Shown piece after piece: positions 57,434-64,000 of a stretch of 64,000 nucleotides of DNA. Numbering within the stretch: the first letter of the stretch is position 1; each line of letters opens with the position of its first letter. The notes under the pieces are model-generated. The model searched no databases. It had not been told where the DNA came from and saw only the letters and a list, made by a program, of their open reading frames with translations. Origin of the DNA: Saussurea involucrata (Eukaryota > Streptophyta > Magnoliopsida > Asterales > Asteraceae); contig CM066326.1 of the NCBI GenBank assembly GCA_033807775.1, forward strand, positions 89,318,873 through 89,382,872, given 5' to 3'. The position numbers were made by a program, and so were the translations under genes.

Positions 57434-57857
57434 TGTTACATTACATCAGATTTTTCAATAATATCTCACATCAATAAAATTATATACATTTTTTAGGGTT
57501 TAGGGTATAAGAATGATATGTCTTTTCTCCCATTCTTTTTAGGATGTTTAGTTAATTAGAGGCATTGAGTAGTAATTAATGAGAATAAAAATAAATGAAA
57601 CTATTTGATTTTGTATAATATATCGAACTCATTTTCACAAACCCAAATTTTCATTCTACGTTAAAACGAGAGGATAAAAACTCATCCCCTACCATTTTCA
57701 TTTCCTAACCCGATCAACCAGCCCCTTAGTATTGTTCTTTAACTATATATATGTCACCATGCAAATTCTTTTGTTTGACCATTACATATATATGTCGTGC
57801 CTGTAATTTGTAAACAAAACAACACATGATAGATTTAGACATATATAAACCATTCAA

Positions 57858-57892
<35 letters not shown>

Positions 57893-57990
57893 GCCTTTTG
57901 CAGTTAAAACCAAACGAATCTAACTTATCTCACCTACATATTACAAAGATTAAAAAGCAAAAAGCATGAAATATATATATATATATATAT
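57434..57990. other. AT-rich intergenic DNA with (TA)n tracts
   Basis: No gene or bounded repeat recognised. Confidence 0.5.
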
Positions 57991-58209
57991 AGATTTGAGA
58001 TCATGTGAGACCATGTTATTTCCGTGAGACCAAAAAATTAACACTAAACCTTCACAGCAAAAGACTGTGAAGGTACTGTGATGGTAAACCTTCACAGTGT
58101 TTTTGCTGTGAAGGTTCGCTGTTTTTCTTACCTTCACAATGAATCACTATGAAGGTTTAGTGTTAATTTTGTGGTCTCACGAAAACAGGTTGGTCTCACG
58201 TGAACCCAA

Positions 58210-58211
<2 letters not shown>
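57991..58211. mobile_element. MITE built of nested inverted repeats
   Basis: Arms of about 75 bases share GTGAGACCA, CGTGAGACCA and AATTAACACTAAACCTTCA in opposite orientation. The centre holds further alternating AACCTTCACAG and CTGTGAAGGTT units. It lies between (TA)n on the left and (CT)n(TA)n on the right, so the target was probably a TA repeat. Confidence 0.8.
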
Positions 58212-58250
<39 letters not shown>

Positions 58251-58610
58251 ATTTACCTCAAGAAATTAATGTTTTTATGAAAATGAGTAATATATAATTA
58301 TATCAAAATTTGTGGGTATAGAAAGTTAGAAAGGTTTGGGTGTAATAAAAAAAACTAAAAGATGTGATGTTTATCTACTTTTCATATTCCAATAATTTTG
58401 GATGAATGAAGGGAAGGAATGGTATATAGATATCTATCTAACCAATAGAATTGAAACCTCCTTTATCCCCATACTTCAATTCTTCCCTATTAATGAACTG
58501 TATGTACTGTCTTAATTGATTTACACCACATTTGCCATCCTCTTTCTCTACTTCCCAAACCCTATATACCTCTTTCATACCCTTTGATTTCACCTGTTGT
58601 GGGGACCTCT

Positions 58611-58650
58611 CTAACCCTAACCCTAACCCTAACCCTAACCCTAACCCTAG
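58611..58650 (+). repeat. Interstitial telomere-like (CCCTAA) repeat
   Basis: Six and a half perfect hexamers of CTAACC, followed by (AG)n. The unit is the TTAGGG type, not the TTTAGGG type usual in plant telomeres. Confidence 0.9.
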
Positions 58651-58651
58651 A

Positions 58652-60187
<1,536 letters not shown>

Positions 60188-60429
60188 AAATACAAACCAA
60201 TCAATTAATTTATAGATTCATGTTCATTTTTTATGATTTAAATATTTATGGAAGATTATTATAGAGTTAATTAATTATAATCAACGTTTTATATTAAAAA
60301 AAGATATAATCAAGATATTTATATATAAAACTGCATATTTATTAGACTAGATAGACGTTTGAATTGGTTTTTATAAGTTGTATGAATGATATGATTTGTA
60401 TTTGAAACTCTCCCTCTATAAATAAAATA

Positions 60430-60790
60430 AAGGGCAAAGACGATAATTAAATGAGAACCACAAATATATTACAAATTCGTGAGAACCGATATAAAAATAT
60501 TTTTTTACATGAGTCTTTTTCATTAAAACCTATGGTTTAAGAAATTGTTTTACATATGTTAGTGTTCACCTTGTGATAAGATTACATGTGGATTTTGTTT
60601 TTTGATTCACCTAGTAAAATGAAAAATACACGTAAAAAATATTCACATGGTGAAACAAATTCATGTGAAACTATCATATTATGAAACAAATATATGTGAA
60701 GCAAAATATCTTAAATTCTAGTATTTAATGAAAAATTCATGTAATTTTGTATATTGGTTCTGTGGTTTTCATTTAATTTAACCCTAAAGG
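60430..60790. mobile_element. MITE-like fold-back
   Basis: Left ATTAAATGAGAACCAC and right, read inward, AATTAAATGAAAACCACAG. The interior repeats ATGTGAAAC and CATGTGAAACTATC. Shares short motifs with the preceding element. Confidence 0.5.
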
Positions 60791-60829
60791 ACAATGGAGC
60801 AAGAGCACTAAGATATATATATATATATA

Positions 60830-61144
60830 TATGATAAAGATCAAGGGAGAATCATGAAAATAAAAAGAACCGGAGAACTATAACAAAACGGATGAAAAAA
60901 TATATCAAAATGGATATCAAATTAAAGATAATAAAATGATGAATTTTTTGGTGTAGTTTCTTTTACTTCAATTTTTGTTATATTTTGCCAATTTTGAATT
61001 TAAAAAATAAAGGGTAAATATTTCTTTTACTAAAAAATATGGTTATAACTATCTTTTAATTCATAACCATTGGATCATCTTAATCTAACGGCTTGAATGC
61101 GTTCTTCGATTCTTTCTTTTTTCATGGTTCTCTCCCGATCTCAT

Positions 61145-61150
<6 letters not shown>
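60830..61150. mobile_element. MITE in a (TA)n target
   Basis: Left GATCAAGGGAGAATCATGAA and right, read inward, GAGATCGGGAGAGAACCATG, over arms of about 45 bases, with (TA)n on both sides. Confidence 0.7.
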
Positions 61151-61181
<31 letters not shown>

Positions 61182-61613
61182 CATGATTTCGTATATGAAA
61201 ATGTGAAACATACTTCTATTATATTGATTTCATATAATCATATGTAAATGTTAGTACAAAACTTAACCGTTGTTGTACCCGGTAATTATCTTACGTGGTT
61301 TGTTACGACTTTCTCACTTCCTCTTCATATCCATCGATCACATGAATATAAATAAATTTAAAAATATATAAAATCCCATATATAAGGGAGAATCTAGTCC
61401 TTTTTGATTCTTAATTAAACCTCACTCTAATACATATCCTCCATTAATTCAATTCCCATGGTTACCAAACACATGGATCATGCAAGCTAAGCTAGATGCA
61501 TACAGTGAACAACTAACAAGAAGAAAAACAAGATAAAGATAAACCCAAATTGGCATAATTAAACTTAATATATAGCTAATTGATGAACACTGCACCACTG
61601 AATGTTCATGTGA
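61151..61613. other. 3' flank of the zinc-finger gene
   Basis: AT-rich, (TA)n at 61147-61178; nothing recognised. Confidence 0.45.
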
Positions 61614-62195
61614 TCAAATGGATTCAGACCGGCCGAGCCGAAGTTCCAAATCCAAGTCCATCGCACTATTAATCTTTCCATCTTTAAGCAAACCCATCTC
61701 CATTTCCACCCCAAAAGTTTGTCTCTTCTTCCAAACCCTACATTCACTTTCTTGATCAACAGAATTCCCATGGAAACCTCCACTAACATTCATCTTCATC
61801 TTTTTCTTTTTCTTCACATCTCCAAGAATATTCGTTGCCGAATGTGGTACGAGTGGGAACATCGTCTCTTGTTTATTGCCTTCTTTGCTTGTGGTTGAAG
61901 ATGGTGAAAAAAGACAAGAATGGTAGAAGGTCTTGTAGGGTAATGAGAAATTAGGGTTAGGGTTAGGGTTTGGGGGATGGTGATCATGAGAGGGTGAAGA
62001 TAGTCTCATTCTGGCCCTATCCCTTCTGTGAACATTCATGTGACCACCAAGAGCTTGTGCAGATTTGTACTCTTTCTTACAAAAGTTGCACATGAAGTTT
62101 CTTTGACGCCATGAAAATTCATCATACCCATTGTAATCTTTATTATCAAAGATTAAGTTGTTACTTTCCCATTTGCTTTTAAACTTGTGATCCAT
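61614..62195 (-). CDS. SUPERMAN-type C2H2 zinc-finger protein with EAR motif
   Basis: An intronless 193-residue gene. A single C2H2 finger spans residues 34-56 (NFMCNFCKKEYKSAQALGGH, with C36, C39, H52 and H56). It carries the plant-specific QALGGH helix followed by MNVHRRDRARMR, the signature of the SUPERMAN/RABBIT EARS/ZFP10-11 group. The C-terminus has an EAR repression motif LDLELRL (181-187), which recruits TOPLESS co-repressors. Between them is a low-complexity stretch (PNPNPNPN) encoded by a TTAGGG-like repeat, and a basic KKKKKMKM patch. Length is typical. The ATG at 62195 is chosen over an in-frame ATG at 62378 because the 61 extra codons look like leader sequence with a (CT)n tract. 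Proteins of this group are nuclear repressors of cell proliferation at organ or floral boundaries; which orthologue this is I cannot tell. Confidence 0.9.
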   Translation of the reverse strand: MDHKFKSKWESNNLIFDNKDYNGYDEFSWRQRNFMCNFCKKEYKSAQALGGHMNVHRRDRARMRLSSPSHDHHPPNPNPNPNFSLPYKTFYHSCLFSPSSTTSKEGNKQETMFPLVPHSATNILGDVKKKKKMKMNVSGGFHGNSVDQESECRVWKKRQTFGVEMEMGLLKDGKINSAMDLDLELRLGRSESI

Positions 62196-62444
62196 TTGAC
62201 ACTTATGCAGAAGATACTTGTGGAGAGAGAGAGAGAGAGATTGGAAGAATATCACATGTAAAGAAAAGGTATGAGTGCTTAATTTATGGTGAAGGTAGCT
62301 AGAGAAACTAGGTTGATGTAGGGTGTAACTAATATGCCCTAAAAAAAGAGAGACTTCTTTTGATACCACATGATCCAACTTTTGTCTTGTCTAGTTTATA
62401 TGCTAATTCTTCCAATTCATGAACCACTTACATTCGATTTCTAA
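62196..62444 (-). promoter_or_regulatory. Leader and promoter region of the zinc-finger gene
   Basis: A CT-rich leader (62221-62240 as GA on +) immediately upstream of the ATG. Beyond it no sure TATA box; TAAATTAAG near 62278 is AT-rich. The TRIM at 62445 bounds the region. Confidence 0.35.
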
Positions 62445-62780
62445 CGCCCAAGCAACAGACGACCCTAATATTTGGTATGGTTAGCTGGTGATGTTACAAA
62501 TTATTGCTCGAAACCGGACTAATGCACCAATAATTAAGGATGTTGGGCTTTTGAGGGGATGGATTGTGAAATCACACATTGGTTGGAAATGTTGTCTTCT
62601 AAGAGACTGCATACATCAAAAGCGTTTTATAACGGTGAGTCCAATGTGAATGAAACAGACAATAACTGTCATGGTTGACCGAGAATGTTACAAATGGTAT
62701 TAGAGCAATAGACTGCTACGCTTAACAAAGATTGCCATCTAAAAGACTTGATACATCCACTATCCAAATACTTTTAGCTT
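62445..62780 (+). mobile_element. Tandem TRIM copy (LTR-internal-LTR-internal)
   Basis: A 5'-truncated LTR ends GATGTTACA at 62498. The 66-base internal domain follows: degenerate primer site, CCGGACTAATGCACCAATAA, TGTTGGGCTTTTGAGGGGAT. Then comes a second LTR (62565-62692, TGTGAAATCACACATTGG to GAATGTTACA), then another primer site TGGTATTAGAGC and a decayed further unit with GACTTGATACATCC. Order and internal sequence match the complete TRIM at 7629-7992. Confidence 0.8.
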
Positions 62781-63430
62781 TATAAGCAAGTTAAATAAAA
62801 TATTTTAAAATATTCTATATGTTTGCAATTCAATGTTAATCATTCATGTCTTTTTTGAAAGCAAACAACTTTTAGGTATTTTAGTAAAAATGAATCTTTT
62901 ATAACATTAAAGTTACACCATTTAATTTATTCCTCAAGGAAGCTCAGGAACGAAAAGATTTAGAAAATTCGTCAAAGACTTCCAAATATCCTGCTGATTA
63001 TAAGATTCAAGACTTCAAGTGTCTTCTTTCTATTGGGTCAGGAATAAATACAAAAAACATGAAATCAACTGGAGTGATTGTCTTTGTAATCCTGCTTCTA
63101 TTTTGTAATGCTCTCCCTTTGCATCTAGCATCTTGCTAGTTTCGCGTTAATAAATTTCTCCGTTAAAAAATGTTATTTATGAAAAACTCAAGGTGTTATT
63201 TTCTCATTTTTAAAATCTTGATAACACAAGTTAAACAATTATAATTAAGCTTAGTCATCGATAACAGGGTTAAAATAAATTATATGAGAACGGCCAAATC
63301 TCATACGATCTTGCAATGAAATCACACACGGTTACGGAATACGGTTAGCACGTGGGTGCATGGGCAACCACACAATCACATCTGATTTCACACGTGAGTT
63401 TAATATAAAATCCCAAAATCACATCTGAAA
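62781..63430. other. Intergenic stretch, no gene recognised
   Basis: AT-rich; contains a CATGAAATCAACTGG segment and TGTTATTT-like 3'-end debris but no family I can name. Confidence 0.4.
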
Positions 63431-63952
63431 ATTACACTTTTGGTCCCTGTGGTTGGCACTCACTATCAACTACAATCTCTCTTTCAAACTAATTACAGTT
63501 TCGGTCACTGTGGTTGCCACTATGTTACTCTTTTGGTCCATCTCACTAGCTTATATTGGAAAAGTCCAGTGACATTTTGATCCTTTTATCATTCCTTTAA
63601 TTTTGAATAAAGAAATTAAAAATTAAATTATTATTATATTCACAGTCTCGCATACCATTTCTAGATATTATCACTTTTTGGGTTATTACAATATACAGCA
63701 TTGCAGTGAGGGTATGGGTTCATTTTCTGGAGTTTTGACGGGTGGGATTGATTTTGTGTCCGAGTTTCTAATATATTCTTTAATTTTTAAAAGAAAATGA
63801 AATAAAACTAGAAAGACGAAAACACCCTTAAGTTAACATAAGTGGACCAAAAGTGAAATAGGATGGCAACCATAGTGACCAAAACTGTAATTAGTTTAAA
63901 AGAGGGACTAGAGTTGATAGTGGGTGGCAACTACAAGATCCAAAAGTGTAAT
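63431..63952. mobile_element. TIR element with arms over 100 bases (MULE-like MITE)
   Basis: Left arm ATTACACTTTTGGTCCCTGT... and right arm, read inward, GATTACACTTTTGGATCTTG. Both continue through CACTATCAACT, CAAACTAATTACAGTTT or AAACTAATTACAGTTTTGGT, and CACTRTGGTTGCCA. Right-arm relatives lie at 23400-23566. No target duplication seen. Confidence 0.75.
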
Positions 63953-64000
63953 CTACTCATTATTTTAGTTGATCATTGTTCTCGTTTGAATCCAACTCTA

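Overview
This is plant nuclear DNA: AT-rich, intron-containing and full of nested transposable elements. The three host protein genes (an LBD16-like LOB-domain factor, a Bet1-type SNARE and a SUPERMAN-type C2H2 factor) and a tRNA-Gly belong to plant families. Codon and gene structure fit a eudicot, perhaps an asterid, but nothing here fixes the species.

Layout. 1-4552 is the 3' part of a Ty3/gypsy element (+) with a decayed internal region and a well preserved LTR. 4553-12919 is a mosaic: a Harbinger ORF1 remnant, a 364-bp TRIM with perfect 5-bp target duplications, a Tourist-like MITE, and Mutator-like (MULE) termini around an intact OTU-protease ORF. A 723-bp Harbinger derivative is nested in that MULE's right arm. 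13904-15007 (-) is the LBD16-like gene. 17535-20532 is a composite MULE with a captured MATH-domain exon, a back-to-back MULE-end palindrome, an OTU tail and a transposase fragment. 23942-31504 is a 7.56-kb MULE with 9-bp target duplications and long terminal inverted repeats. It carries a 12-exon DUF1985 + Ulp1-protease gene with one internal stop codon. 31645-47509 is a degenerate Ty1/copia element split by a young gypsy element (32232-40572, - strand) whose single gag-pol frame has four in-frame stops. 47510-51400 holds a TIR element containing a retroposon with an 11-bp target duplication, plus MITEs. 51681-55447 (+) is the five-exon BET11-like SNARE gene, whose introns hold MITEs. 56580-56650 (-) is tRNA-Gly(GCC). 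57148-61150 is MITE- and microsatellite-rich and includes a CCCTAA-type interstitial repeat. 61614-62195 (-) is the SUPERMAN-like gene, followed by a tandem TRIM and a final TIR element.

How it fits together. The host genes are independent single-copy loci (root and auxin transcription, ER-Golgi vesicle fusion, floral or organ-boundary repression) separated by transposon insertions. The richest structure is in the MULEs. Two lineages carry cysteine proteases (OTU and Ulp1) rather than only a transposase. The Ulp1 MULE has five copies of the palindrome CCCGCGATCGCGGG confined to its two ends, a 2.3-kb first intron made of a large palindrome plus a 21-copy minisatellite, and tandemly multiplied exons.
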